From the NCBI GenBank assembly GCA_964621445.1, contig CAZUNO010000017.1:1-62074 (forward strand): 62,074 nucleotides of DNA. The letters are read 5' to 3'. Each line of letters starts with the position of its first letter. Position 1 is the stretch's first letter. The notes under the pieces were generated by a model. It was given only the letters and a program-made list of their open reading frames with translations. It was not told the origin of the DNA and searched no databases. This DNA comes from CAZUNO01 sp964621445 [NCBI: Candidatus Hadarchaeota archaeon] (lineage in GTDB: Archaea > CAYQAE01 > CAYVLA01). Shown piece after piece: positions 19,820 through 28,142 of the stretch. A program made the position numbers and the translations under genes.

Positions 19820-21979
19820 TTGAGAAGGCTTACAAGTTCGGTTCTATCGATGCTAATTTTGGTAAATCTGGCTTTCATTATGGTTCCAACGGAAGCAAAG
19901 CTTTCGGACACGACATCAAATCTGAGGGTACTTGTTCTCAAGATACCGGAAACCGGGGCGGGTACCGGGCAGTACTGGACCGCTGAGGAGGCCCGGGATT
20001 TTAATAACCAAACCCGGTGGCTCCTGGATCTATATGGAATGCCCTACGACGAGGTCGAGGCCAACTCCCTGACCAGGGAGGACCTCTACGATGGCGACCA
20101 GCTCAAGTACTCGGTAGTCGTCGATAACGGAAACCAGATGGGCGAACTGGACAAGGATGATTTCCTACTGGAGGCCGTTGAGCAGGATGGATTGGGACTG
20201 GTGATGCACACCGTTTCCTCCATGTACGTGAGGGAGGCCCTGGAGATCCAGGATCGGCCTTCCCAGGGATGGAAGGATCAGCAGATCGTGGGCGAGTTCT
20301 CGATAACCAATGACCTTCACTATATAACCAGGATGTTTTATGCTCCCATCGAGCACGTTACCCATAACCTTGCCGGCCAACAGAGAACTAAGGAAAGCTA
20401 CGCCCACGGCATAAGAATTCAGAACCGCAAGGACGAGAGGTTTGCCATCGCGAACCTGGTCAAGCAGACGGGCGAGGGCTCGCAGACCGGAATCGAGAAG
20501 GGGACCCTGGCTCCCGAGCTGGTGGCCATGGATCACGGGGCCGGAAGGGTGGTGTGGTTCGGCCGCCCATACTACGTGTATGGTCAGGGTAGCTACTTCT
20601 TCGTTGAACAGGATTACAGCCTGGTGTTCCTGGTGGGAAGGGCCATAGAGTGGGCATCCCAGAACGGGGTAATGGTCTCCAAGGCCCTTTACCCCAACGG
20701 TAACTGGTTCGCCTACGCCACCATAATGGATGGCTACTATGATTATCCTCCCCCGGGATATGCCCCCAATGTGTCCGTCCCCTCGACTTTTGACCAGCTG
20801 ATTGATAACTATGCACAGGTCGAGAATGTGGTGAATGGCCTGAATATGAGCTATTCTGCAGCGGTTATTTTCAGGCAGAACTCCACCACGAGGTGGGATT
20901 CAGGGTATAACCTAACCTACTGGGAGGCCGGGAAGGAGGCTCTCCGGGCAAGGTTGAACGAGGGCAACGAGCTGGCCCTTGGTGCCTATGATTACGAGGA
21001 TTATGGAGAGATGGTCAGAAGGAGGTCAAGCCGGGTTGTTGATAACCTGGAAAAGGGCCGGGAGGCCATGGGGGAAACGTTCGGTTTGGACAATCCCTCC
21101 TACATATTCAGCTACGTTCCCGAGGAGGTAACCGTGGGCCAGGAGGTCTATCTCGCCGCATATCACGCGGGATTCGACACCATGGTGGGAGGAATATACA
21201 AGACGGACTTCCCGTACGACCTCTACGGCTCGATCTATCCAATGTACCTGAACGGTGCCTACAGGAGAACCGCTGAGGGCTATGAACCGACCAGCGTGGT
21301 AATAGAGAACAACTTCTACTTCGACGCCATAACCGAGGCAACGGACCTTTACTACTGGACCGACGTATACAAGCGGGGCGGTGCCCTGGTAACCAGGCTC
21401 AAGCCCTGGGAGATATACAACCTGCCCATAACTCTATCCAGATTTGAGAAGCTCGTAAACGAGATAAAGGACGAGTATTCCGATGTCTGGTGGACAACCG
21501 TCGACCAGCTTGGGGAGTACACCGCGCTAAGAAGCATGGTCGATATCTCCGCCGTCTCGGAGAGCGCCGGGGGAACCATAAAGGTGACCCTCAAGAACAA
21601 CGCCGAAAAGGCCATCGAGGGCTTTACGGTGAAGGTGAGGCTTGACGACCAGAGCAAGAAGGAGTACAGATACGTATCCCGCCCCATGAAGGTGAACTCG
21701 GTCAGGGAAGGAGATACCAAGCTGGAACAGGGGGACAACTGGGCGCTCAAGGACCCGGTTGCCAATAGATATGGTGCACTCCTCGTGTGGACCGACCTCG
21801 AACCCGGCCAGGAGAAGACCCTGGAAATAAGGACCGGCAGGGGCTATGTGCTGCCCTGGTCGGAGATATTGATGTTTCCCATCTTCTTCTTCGCCGTGTT
21901 CCTGGGCTGGTACCTGTTGATCAGGAACCCGCCGGGAGAAGAGGAGGAGCCCGAGGCGGAACAGGAAACTCAGGGTTAA
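19820..21979 (+). CDS. large secreted, C-terminally anchored NodB-like (polysaccharide deacetylase-like) protein
   Basis: The 719-residue protein has an N-terminal signal peptide (hydrophobic 8-24 after MRR), a first domain of about 250 residues resembling a flavodoxin/GATase-like fold, and a central barrel (about 290-600) with features of the NodB/glycoside hydrolase-deacetylase superfamily: FAYATIMDGYYDYP, an ELALGAYDYED segment and AAYHAGFDTMVGG. A beta-sandwich (about 600-690) is followed by one transmembrane helix (about 690-707) and an acidic tail, so the bulk lies outside the cell. The metal-binding residues typical of deacetylases are not clearly conserved. The start is TTG. The stop is shared in a TTAA palindrome with the convergent gene. 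Confidence 0.65.
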   Translation: MRRLTSSVLSMLILVNLAFIMVPTEAKLSDTTSNLRVLVLKIPETGAGTGQYWTAEEARDFNNQTRWLLDLYGMPYDEVEANSLTREDLYDGDQLKYSVVVDNGNQMGELDKDDFLLEAVEQDGLGLVMHTVSSMYVREALEIQDRPSQGWKDQQIVGEFSITNDLHYITRMFYAPIEHVTHNLAGQQRTKESYAHGIRIQNRKDERFAIANLVKQTGEGSQTGIEKGTLAPELVAMDHGAGRVVWFGRPYYVYGQGSYFFVEQDYSLVFLVGRAIEWASQNGVMVSKALYPNGNWFAYATIMDGYYDYPPPGYAPNVSVPSTFDQLIDNYAQVENVVNGLNMSYSAAVIFRQNSTTRWDSGYNLTYWEAGKEALRARLNEGNELALGAYDYEDYGEMVRRRSSRVVDNLEKGREAMGETFGLDNPSYIFSYVPEEVTVGQEVYLAAYHAGFDTMVGGIYKTDFPYDLYGSIYPMYLNGAYRRTAEGYEPTSVVIENNFYFDAITEATDLYYWTDVYKRGGALVTRLKPWEIYNLPITLSRFEKLVNEIKDEYSDVWWTTVDQLGEYTALRSMVDISAVSESAGGTIKVTLKNNAEKAIEGFTVKVRLDDQSKKEYRYVSRPMKVNSVREGDTKLEQGDNWALKDPVANRYGALLVWTDLEPGQEKTLEIRTGRGYVLPWSEILMFPIFFFAVFLGWYLLIRNPPGEEEEPEAEQETQG

Positions 21980-22410
21980 CCCCTTGACAACGCCCTGATT
22001 CTCATATGCCTAACCGGAATGGTTTCCATCTGCCCTATTATTCTGAATCTACCTAGGTCCTTTCTCCCCTGCGATTTGAATTTATGATCGGGGAGTAATC
22101 CGGTCTCCCGGTGGTCCGTCTGCCCCAAAACCCTCTCCCTCAGGGCCTGGTCCTGGATGACGGCCTGGACCTCCGTTCCCTGGCTGGAGATGACCATGAC
22201 CGGGGGCATGTCCAGACCATTGAACTCGACAAGTTCAATGTGCCCGCGAGTGTTGAAGAGCTGACCGCTCTTGGGATTTACGGTTTCAAGCTCCCGGACG
22301 TCGACGGATATAACTTCTCCAACCCCTACCCCCCTGGTTATCAGGAATGAGGCCAAGGCCGTGATGAGGAATACCAAACCGATGGCCATCAAAATTGGTA
22401 ACAGGTTCAC
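21976..22410 (-). CDS. single-pass membrane protein, unknown function
   Basis: This 144-residue protein has one N-terminal transmembrane helix (about residues 4-25) followed by a soluble, probably extracytoplasmic or cytoplasmic, basic domain. I recognise no family. It is divergent from the NfeD-like gene at 22508 and convergent with the large secreted protein, with which it shares four bases at the stop codons. Codon use looks like that of its neighbours. Confidence 0.65.
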   Translation of the reverse strand: MNLLPILMAIGLVFLITALASFLITRGVGVGEVISVDVRELETVNPKSGQLFNTRGHIELVEFNGLDMPPVMVISSQGTEVQAVIQDQALRERVLGQTDHRETGLLPDHKFKSQGRKDLGRFRIIGQMETIPVRHMRIRALSRG

Positions 22411-22507
22411 GTAAGATCTCCTACCGGGGCCAGATACGGCTTTTCTCGATTAAACTGTAACCTGGAGAAGATATAAGAACGCGAAATGCAAATTTTCCCC
22501 GGTTACC

Positions 22508-22825
22508 TTGGCCCTCATTCTCATAGCGGTACCGACCTGGTCCGAAGTCGAGGCGACGGCCATCCTGATAACCGTGGTGCTTATCGCCTTCCTGCTATTC
22601 GGCATATGGAAGGCAATACAGTCCCACCGGGAGAAGCCAACTACCGGGAGAGAGGGTATTATTGGAGAGAGGGGGGTTACGGTGACCGAACTAGACCCCC
22701 ATGGCCAGGTGGAGTTGAGGGGGGAGGTATGGAGGGCTACCTCTACCCGGGGCAAATTGGACAAGGGGCAAAGTGTAGCCGTAGTGGAGCAGAAAGGGCT
22801 AACCCTGGTGGTTGAGAGGGTCTAG
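22508..22825 (+). CDS. NfeD-like short membrane protein with OB-fold
   Basis: The 105-residue protein has one transmembrane segment (about residues 15-34) and a C-terminal NfeD-type OB-fold domain with the typical GxxGVTVTELDPHGQVELRGEVW pattern split over two strands and a final LVVERV. NfeD proteins partner with stomatin-like SPFH proteins and may control membrane protease activity; no stomatin gene is in this window. The start is TTG. The gene ends on a CTAG palindrome shared with the stop of the convergent uracil-DNA glycosylase gene. Confidence 0.85.
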   Translation: MALILIAVPTWSEVEATAILITVVLIAFLLFGIWKAIQSHREKPTTGREGIIGERGVTVTELDPHGQVELRGEVWRATSTRGKLDKGQSVAVVEQKGLTLVVERV

Positions 22826-23445
22826 GAAAAGGAATCTATGGTTTTCATCCCTTTCTCGGCGGCAATTCGTGACTCCAATTCCTCTGGCCCTCCCTTGGCA
22901 AGTCGCCCCATGAAATGGAAATCCTCCATTAATACCTCCCTCTTACTTGGATCGTATAGACATGCAGCGGGATGTATGGTAGGAAAGTACACGACTCCCT
23001 TCCTGATCTGGGGTTTACCTCTCCACTTTCCGATGGTCTTTTTGCCCAGAAGCGAGTTCAGGGCCACCCTGCCAAGGATACATACCAGGCGCGGGCGGAG
23101 AAAGTCCATCTGGGCCTCCAGGTGTTTTAGGCAGACCGATATCTCTCCCTTTCGGGGGTCTCGATTCGAGGGAGGCCTGCATTTTACCACATTGGTCACG
23201 AAAACGGAGTCCCGGTCAAGTTCCGCCGCCTCCAGAAGCCGGTCGAGGAACTTCCCGGCCGAACCGACGAAAGGACGGCCCTCGCGGTCCTCCCTGGCCC
23301 CGGGCGCTTCCCCGACCAACATTATCCATGCCGAGGACGGCCCCTCTCCCGGTACTGCCCGGTTTCTGGTGGAGTGAAGGGGGCATTCCTCACAATTCAG
23401 TATGTCCTGCCCTATGCTGTCCAGGGATCTAGCTTCATCGCTCAA
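22822..23445 (-). CDS. udg4: uracil-DNA glycosylase, family 4 (iron-sulfur type)
   Basis: The 207-residue protein removes uracil from DNA at the start of base excision repair. Motif A GEAPGAREDREGRPFVG (about 45-61) and the HPAACLYDP motif (about 157-165) are those of family 4. An N-terminal CEECPL pair and two later cysteines (KCRPP and LVCILG) fit the four-cysteine 4Fe-4S cluster. Length matches the family. The gene stands alone between CcdA and NfeD, and its stop overlaps the NfeD stop by four bases. Confidence 0.95.
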   Translation of the reverse strand: MSDEARSLDSIGQDILNCEECPLHSTRNRAVPGEGPSSAWIMLVGEAPGAREDREGRPFVGSAGKFLDRLLEAAELDRDSVFVTNVVKCRPPSNRDPRKGEISVCLKHLEAQMDFLRPRLVCILGRVALNSLLGKKTIGKWRGKPQIRKGVVYFPTIHPAACLYDPSKREVLMEDFHFMGRLAKGGPEELESRIAAEKGMKTIDSFS

Positions 23446-23488
23446 TACGAGGGACGGGGCCTCAGGCCACCTATTAATGTGCCCCCGC

Positions 23489-24193
23489 CTAGAGGGAAAA
23501 GGTCAGTATCTCCAGTGAATCGAATACAAGAAGCAGGCCCATGAAAACCAGAAGAGATCCTGACACGCGATTAATCCTTCCCTGATTTCTCTTAACCCAG
23601 TCTAACGCGATCATGGCACGGCTGAAGAAGATGCCAGTGGCCAGGAAGGGAAGTCCAAGACCGGCCGAATACACCGACAGCAGTAGCATACCCCTGTATA
23701 GGGATTCGCTGGTGGCTGCCAAGGCCAGGATTGAGGACAGTATGGGGCCCACACAGGGAGTCCAGCCCAGGCCAAATGCCGCTCCCATTACCGCTGCCGC
23801 CAGCGGTCCCAGGGGGGATAGAAAACCCTTGCCCGGGTGGATCCTTCTTTCATGATACAGCCCAGAGATGTTTAGAAAACCAGCCACGAACAGCCCCATG
23901 AGGATGACGACCCCTCCAAGGACCAGGTTCATAGTCCTCCTGTACCTGATGAGAAAACCGCCAACGGTGGAGGCGGTGCCACCCATGATCACGAAAACGG
24001 CCGAGAACCCGGCCACGAATAACAGACACGAGGAGACAACCTTGACCTGCGAGCCCTTGCTCCCCATCTCCTCAACGGTAAGGCCGCTGACCATTGACAG
24101 ATAGGCGGGTACCAGGGGAAGTACGCAGGGTGAAAGGAAGGAAAAGACCCCGGCCATGAAGGATGCAAGGAGGGTCACCTCCTGGGCAATCAT
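23489..24193 (-). CDS. ccdA: CcdA/DsbD-type transmembrane thiol transporter
   Basis: The 234-residue protein has six hydrophobic helices and the two conserved cysteine motifs of CcdA: SFLSPCVLPLVP in the first helix and GWTPCVGPILS in the fourth. CcdA moves reducing power from cytoplasmic thioredoxin across the membrane, for cytochrome c maturation or extracellular disulfide exchange. The longer GTG-started frame (24253) is possible, but the ATG at 24193 lies about 27 bases after a minus-strand CATATTTCAA element, which fits a leaderless mRNA, so I use it. No partner such as an extracytoplasmic thioredoxin or cytochrome gene is visible nearby. Confidence 0.9.
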   Translation of the reverse strand: MIAQEVTLLASFMAGVFSFLSPCVLPLVPAYLSMVSGLTVEEMGSKGSQVKVVSSCLLFVAGFSAVFVIMGGTASTVGGFLIRYRRTMNLVLGGVVILMGLFVAGFLNISGLYHERRIHPGKGFLSPLGPLAAAVMGAAFGLGWTPCVGPILSSILALAATSESLYRGMLLLSVYSAGLGLPFLATGIFFSRAMIALDWVKRNQGRINRVSGSLLVFMGLLLVFDSLEILTFSL

Positions 24194-24297
24194 GGTTTCG
24201 GCTGGTTCATCGAGTTGAAATATGTCTGCCCGTACGGGTGCTAATGGACACACAAAGAGATATCAACCACACGCCCCGCTTGCATATTGGTGGTGGG

Positions 24298-24927
24298 ATG
24301 TCCGATGAGCTGCCGGCCAAGATCGAGGGTAAAACCGCAGTTGAGGTTACAGGCAATATTCTGGGGACCATAGATCAGGTGGAACCCCAGATAAGGGAGG
24401 GGAAGGTGGTGTTCAAGACCACCATGACCCCACCAGGCGATCACTTCGGCCGTAAGAGCTATGTTCCGCGAAAGGAGAAGTATCTTAATCCAGGTGATAT
24501 TCTAAGCGTGGGTAAGGACTGCGTGATAATCAGCTATGGCCAAATACCGAACCTGGAGGGGATCAGGAAACTCGTGGGGGCGGCCGAGAAGAGCAGGAAA
24601 ATTAGAGAAGACCTGGAGTCCCTCCGCGAGGAGTACCTGGAAATAGCCGAGGAGAAGGAGGAACTTGAGGAGGACCTCAAGCTTGCGGAGGAGAAGGCCG
24701 AGAGGTTTTCGCGAATGGAAGACGAGTACCAGACCTTGAAGGAGACGGTTATCGAACAGGAGGGAAAGCTGAAGATAGCTCGCGACTACGTGGGGGTGAT
24801 CGAGGAGCTGGAAAACATGATAAGGTCCCTCAGGGACGAGATCAAGGGGATGGAAGATATTGAGAAATCGGTTAGGGAAATAGTTAACGAGGAACTGGAT
24901 TCCCGGGGCCTGCGGAAGACCTACTAG
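24298..24927 (+). CDS. coiled-coil protein with small N-terminal beta domain, unknown function
   Basis: The first 95 residues look like a small beta-rich domain (VEVTGNILGTIDQVEP, then PGDILSVGKDCVIIS), loosely like a PRC-barrel or similar ligand-binding barrel. From about residue 105 to 200 the protein is a charged coiled coil rich in Glu and Lys. There is no signal peptide or membrane helix. I chose the ATG after GGTGGTGGG; an upstream ATG at 24244, which could be read leaderlessly from the divergent TATA region, would add 18 residues. The architecture recalls cytoskeletal or division-associated archaeal proteins, but I cannot assign a role. Confidence 0.7.
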   Translation: MSDELPAKIEGKTAVEVTGNILGTIDQVEPQIREGKVVFKTTMTPPGDHFGRKSYVPRKEKYLNPGDILSVGKDCVIISYGQIPNLEGIRKLVGAAEKSRKIREDLESLREEYLEIAEEKEELEEDLKLAEEKAERFSRMEDEYQTLKETVIEQEGKLKIARDYVGVIEELENMIRSLRDEIKGMEDIEKSVREIVNEELDSRGLRKTY

Positions 24928-24928
24928 A

Positions 24929-25108
24929 TCATCCTGCCGGTTTGAACAGATGTAGAAGCGATATCAGGAAGGCTATTATCACGCAGGCAGCTATGATTAT
25001 CTGGGGGCTGAGCTTTATTCCCCGTGCCTCTTCATCGAAGAACCGAAGAAGACCAGCTCCCGTTGGTGGCATTCGCCCCTCGTTCTTCGACTTCCTAATG
25101 CGAGCCAT
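24929..25108 (-). CDS. secG: preprotein translocase subunit Sec61-beta
   Basis: This 59-residue protein is the small beta subunit of the SecYEG translocation channel. It has the family pattern: a basic N terminus (MARIRKSKN), PPTGAGLLRFFDEEARGIKLSPQ split across residues 14-36, then one transmembrane helix (about 37-54) and a short tail. It is shorter than common gene-finding cutoffs and easily missed. It converges on the coiled-coil gene, whose stop lies one base away. SecY and SecE are not in the window. Confidence 0.93.
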   Translation of the reverse strand: MARIRKSKNEGRMPPTGAGLLRFFDEEARGIKLSPQIIIAACVIIAFLISLLHLFKPAG

Positions 25109-25355
25109 TACGGTGGCTTACGGCTGGACGTCTATTAACTCTTATGCGTTATGTCCCTGAATGGGGACGGTTCATCGCATGCGGGTTTCCATAGGATGTA
25201 TCCAAGAAATCAGAGCGGTAAATTAAGGGATGGATAAAGTTATTTATAACAACTATTATTTTAATAAAATAATTATTAGAAAGAATTGTCAGGAGGCCTT
25301 TCCGTATTACCCTGAGAAAGAGTTATTAGAAGATCAGATAGAGTTGGATACCGGT

Positions 25356-25444
25356 GCGGCCGTGGTCTAGTCCGGTTAGGACCTGAGCTTCCCATTCTAA
25401 AGAGGAGATAGCTTAAAGCCCGGGTTCAAATCCCGGCGGCCGCA
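25356..25444 (+). tRNA. tRNA-Gly (CCC) with a canonical 15-base intron
   Basis: Acceptor GCGGCCG/CGGCCGC, D stem GTCT/GGAC, T arm CCGGG-TTCAAAT-CCCGG and discriminator A form a complete tRNA. The anticodon loop TTCCCA...A gives anticodon CCC. The intron at 25395-25409 sits at 37/38. It forms a textbook bulge-helix-bulge: UUCC pairs with GGAG, with bulges CAU and AUA and an inner UCU/AGA helix. The mature tRNA is 74 bases. The 250 bases upstream are AT-rich with TTTATAA-like promoter elements near 25240 and hold no gene. Confidence 0.95.
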
Positions 25445-25517
25445 CCTTCGATTTCCACTCCCGTTGGAAGGATTTATCATCACAACCAAACCGCCTTTCA
25501 GTGGCGATTGGATCTTG

Positions 25518-26435
25518 ATGGATTTTGATTCCGATCAAAGGGTTTTCGAAATAGGCGAGGTTAAGGTAGGCGGACAACCCGGTGAATTGCCAACGGTACT
25601 CATCGGCAGCATATTCCACCAGGGTCACGGCATAGTTAAGGACAGGGGAAAGGGCATATTCGACCGGAAAAAGGCGGAAAAGCTGCTCAAAAAGCAGGAG
25701 AAGGTATCAAAGAGGACGGGAATCCCCTGCATGGTCGACGTGGTCGCGGAGAGCAAGGTTGCAATGGAGAGGAATCTGGAATTCGTCTCCAAGAGGACGG
25801 AGTTCCCCCTGCTAATCAACGCCACCAATGCGGAGGTCAGACTGCATGGAACTCGGGTCGCCCATGAAATGGGAATTATTGACAGGGCGGTCTATGATTC
25901 CATAAACTACAGGCTGGACGAGGAGGAGATTTCGGGTATACGGGATACGGGAGTTGAAGCTGCCGTCATCCAGGCCTTCAACCCTCGGAATCCAATGCCC
26001 AAGGGAATGGTTGATGTCATTGAAAACGATCAGGGCGGGCTTTTGCAGGGTGCCCGAGAAGCGGGCATAACCAAGCCGCTCCTATTCGCCCCCGTACTCG
26101 ACCTGCCCAGCATCGGCCTGGCGGCCAGGGGAATCAGCCTGCTAAAAGACCGCTTTGGCCTCCCCTGTGGAACCGCACCCGTAGGCGTGGTGGGCAGGGC
26201 CGAGCAGGTCAAGGCCCTGGGAAGATCGGTCAAGAGGTCCTGCAGGTCAGCAGCCCTATCCATGTGTCAGGCGGCGGGAGCCGACTATGTCATCTACGGG
26301 ACCATGGACAGGTGCAACAGGGTTATTCCCGCCGCGGCAGTGGTAGACGCGGCCATAAGCTACGGGGCAAGAACGTCCGGGACTAGACCCAAGGTCCCCG
26401 GCCCCTTGAAGGTGATGTTCGGGTCCAGGTCCTAG
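25518..26435 (+). CDS. MtrH-family methyltransferase homologue
   Basis: The protein (about 305 residues from ATG 25518) resembles subunit H of tetrahydromethanopterin S-methyltransferase, a TIM-barrel methyltransferase. The opening FDSDQRVFEIGEVKVGGQPGELPTVLIG region, split over the first 30 residues, is typical, as are FHQGHGIV, KGIFDRKKAE and LINATNAEVR. In methanogens MtrH passes a methyl group between tetrahydromethanopterin and a corrinoid protein. Here no other mtr subunit is nearby, and many archaea carry MtrH-like proteins that work with corrinoid proteins on methylated compounds. A TTG start at 25464 would add 18 residues. The stop shares a CTAG palindrome with the convergent prenyltransferase gene. 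Confidence 0.88.
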   Translation: MDFDSDQRVFEIGEVKVGGQPGELPTVLIGSIFHQGHGIVKDRGKGIFDRKKAEKLLKKQEKVSKRTGIPCMVDVVAESKVAMERNLEFVSKRTEFPLLINATNAEVRLHGTRVAHEMGIIDRAVYDSINYRLDEEEISGIRDTGVEAAVIQAFNPRNPMPKGMVDVIENDQGGLLQGAREAGITKPLLFAPVLDLPSIGLAARGISLLKDRFGLPCGTAPVGVVGRAEQVKALGRSVKRSCRSAALSMCQAAGADYVIYGTMDRCNRVIPAAAVVDAAISYGARTSGTRPKVPGPLKVMFGSRS

Positions 26436-27301
26436 AAGGAACCAAGAAGGAAGCCAATAAGCCCTATCAGCAGTGCCATCAAGGTAAACCTCCTCAATGG
26501 GGATGCCTCCTGGGGCTTGTTTAGCGGTATCATTCTCAGCACGCAGTAGATAAGGATGATATCGGTGATTGCCACCGGTATCAGATATGCCAGGTTGTGA
26601 TAGAAACTGCCCGCCTCCTTCACAAGGAAAGGTATTGGACTAAGCCCCACCGCAAAAAGTAGAAGCGAGGCCGAGACCCTAGTGGCGGTCCTTATCCCCC
26701 TCACCCGGGCCAGGGATCTAGAGTCACGTACCGCATCGGCCTCGTAATCCATCACGTCCTTCAATACCTCCCTACCCAGACCGGCTAAAAAGGATATCAG
26801 GGCCAGGACCACCACGGCTAGGGGCAGGCCACCTCCCACCGCCAGGGATCCAAAGATGAAGGGTATGGCCATGGTGGATGCTATGAACATGTTTCCGGGG
26901 AGGCCCATCTGTTTCATCTTTAGATTATATGCCACGGCAAGGGAGGCAAAAATGATGGCCATTAACAGGCATTCCAGGTTGATAATGGATGAGAGAAGGA
27001 GACCCAGGGGAAAGCCCAGGATGAACGTCCACTTGGCCTCATTAGCCGATATCTCTCCCCTTACCAGCGGCCGATCCTGGCGGCCACCGGTCCTATCGGC
27101 CTCCACGTCGAAGTAGTCATTCATTGCGAAGGTCGATGCTCCGAGAAAAAATGGTCCCAGAAATCCCAGGGCCATCAACCGCAGGGGTGGCAGTCCGTGG
27201 AAGGAAATTATCTCGCCGATGATGACGCCCACGCCGAGCATTATCTGATTGGGCACTATTCTGGTCAGGTCCAGGAATGCCCTTAGCCTTCTCATCCCCA
27301 T
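26432..27301 (-). CDS. ubiA: geranylgeranylglycerol-phosphate geranylgeranyltransferase (DGGGP synthase)
   Basis: The 289-residue UbiA-family membrane protein has about eight to nine helices and both aspartate motifs: NDYFDVEADR followed by GGRQDRPLVRG near residue 62-80, and KDVMDYEAD near residue 184. DGGGP synthase adds the second geranylgeranyl chain to GGGP to make the ether core of archaeal lipids. It lies 51 bases downstream of the GGGP synthase gene on the same strand, which strongly supports this assignment over other UbiA activities. Confidence 0.92.
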   Translation of the reverse strand: MGMRRLRAFLDLTRIVPNQIMLGVGVIIGEIISFHGLPPLRLMALGFLGPFFLGASTFAMNDYFDVEADRTGGRQDRPLVRGEISANEAKWTFILGFPLGLLLSSIINLECLLMAIIFASLAVAYNLKMKQMGLPGNMFIASTMAIPFIFGSLAVGGGLPLAVVVLALISFLAGLGREVLKDVMDYEADAVRDSRSLARVRGIRTATRVSASLLLFAVGLSPIPFLVKEAGSFYHNLAYLIPVAITDIILIYCVLRMIPLNKPQEASPLRRFTLMALLIGLIGFLLGSF

Positions 27302-27352
27302 CTCCAGGCATTGGGGAGCGATAAAATGGTTTTTGTATATATACGAAACTTC

Positions 27353-28099
27353 CTATCTCTTTATTCCCCGTATATAATCGATTACCCTGGCCACCCTCTG
27401 GCTCTTTTCCCCTTCCTCCTCGAGGGCAGTTCCCTGAACGATGATATCCGCACCCGATTCGATGACCTCCCTGGCATCCGCTACGCTCCTTATCCCGCCG
27501 CCCACTATCAGGGGTATGGATATCCGTCTCCTGGTCTCGGAGATCATATCACAGGGCACATGGCTGGAGGCACCTGACCCCGCCTCAAGGTATGCGTACT
27601 CCATCCCCAATAACTCGCCCGCCAGGGCATATGCCGCCCCCATCCGCGGTTGGTCCCGGGGAATCAGCTGGGCCTTCCCGATTCTTCCCACGGTCTGCCC
27701 GGGTTCAACCACGATATAGCCGACGGAGATGGCCTCTAAATCGAGTTCCCTAACCTGGTAGGAGCTCTGGGCGTGGGCACCGGTAATGAAGTACGGATCC
27801 GAGGAGTTTAGAAGGCTGATATAGAATATGGCGTCAGCCCTGGGACTCAGACCCTGCACTCCTCCAGGGAAGAGAATTGTGGGCAGGTCACAGGACTCCT
27901 TGACGGCCTTCAATGTCCGGTCCACCAGGGTCTGATCGGCCCCCGTGGAACCCCCGATCATTATTCCGTTGGTTCCCGACCCTTGGGCCTGCTTCGCCAT
28001 GCGGGCTGCCCTGCCTGGGTCCTGCTCATCAGGGTCTATCAAAGTTAGGTGTCCTTTACCGTTCCTGGTCAATTCATCCAGGTATTGGTGAACGTTCAT
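27353..28099 (-). CDS. geranylgeranylglyceryl phosphate synthase
   Basis: The 248-residue TIM-barrel protein is a GGGP synthase, which joins geranylgeranyl diphosphate to sn-glycerol-1-phosphate, the first committed step of archaeal membrane lipids. Family motifs are present: HLTLIDPDEQ near residue 17, GGSTGADQ near 49, FPGGVQGLSPRADA near 77-90, YLEAGSGA near 169, and VGGGIRS near 198. A TATA box about 27 bases before the ATG indicates a leaderless mRNA. It leads the two-gene lipid operon with DGGGP synthase. Confidence 0.96.
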   Translation of the reverse strand: MNVHQYLDELTRNGKGHLTLIDPDEQDPGRAARMAKQAQGSGTNGIMIGGSTGADQTLVDRTLKAVKESCDLPTILFPGGVQGLSPRADAIFYISLLNSSDPYFITGAHAQSSYQVRELDLEAISVGYIVVEPGQTVGRIGKAQLIPRDQPRMGAAYALAGELLGMEYAYLEAGSGASSHVPCDMISETRRRISIPLIVGGGIRSVADAREVIESGADIIVQGTALEEEGEKSQRVARVIDYIRGIKR

Positions 28100-28120
28100 G
28101 GTTCTCAGGTCCTAGATCTG

Positions 28121-28130
28121 TTATATAAAG
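28121..28130 (-). promoter_or_regulatory. TATA box of the ether-lipid operon
   Basis: The minus strand reads CTTTATATAA, centred about 27 bases before the GGGP synthase ATG at 28099. This spacing places the transcription start at the start codon itself. It shows that the lipid genes have their own promoter although cofH ends only 12 bases upstream. Confidence 0.65.
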
Positions 28131-28142
28131 AACTTCCGCCTT

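Noticed and set aside
25161-25230. Tiny plus-strand frame of about 21 codons before tRNA-Gly
   Set aside because: It has no ribosome-binding site and no recognisable sequence; it lies in a promoter-like spacer.
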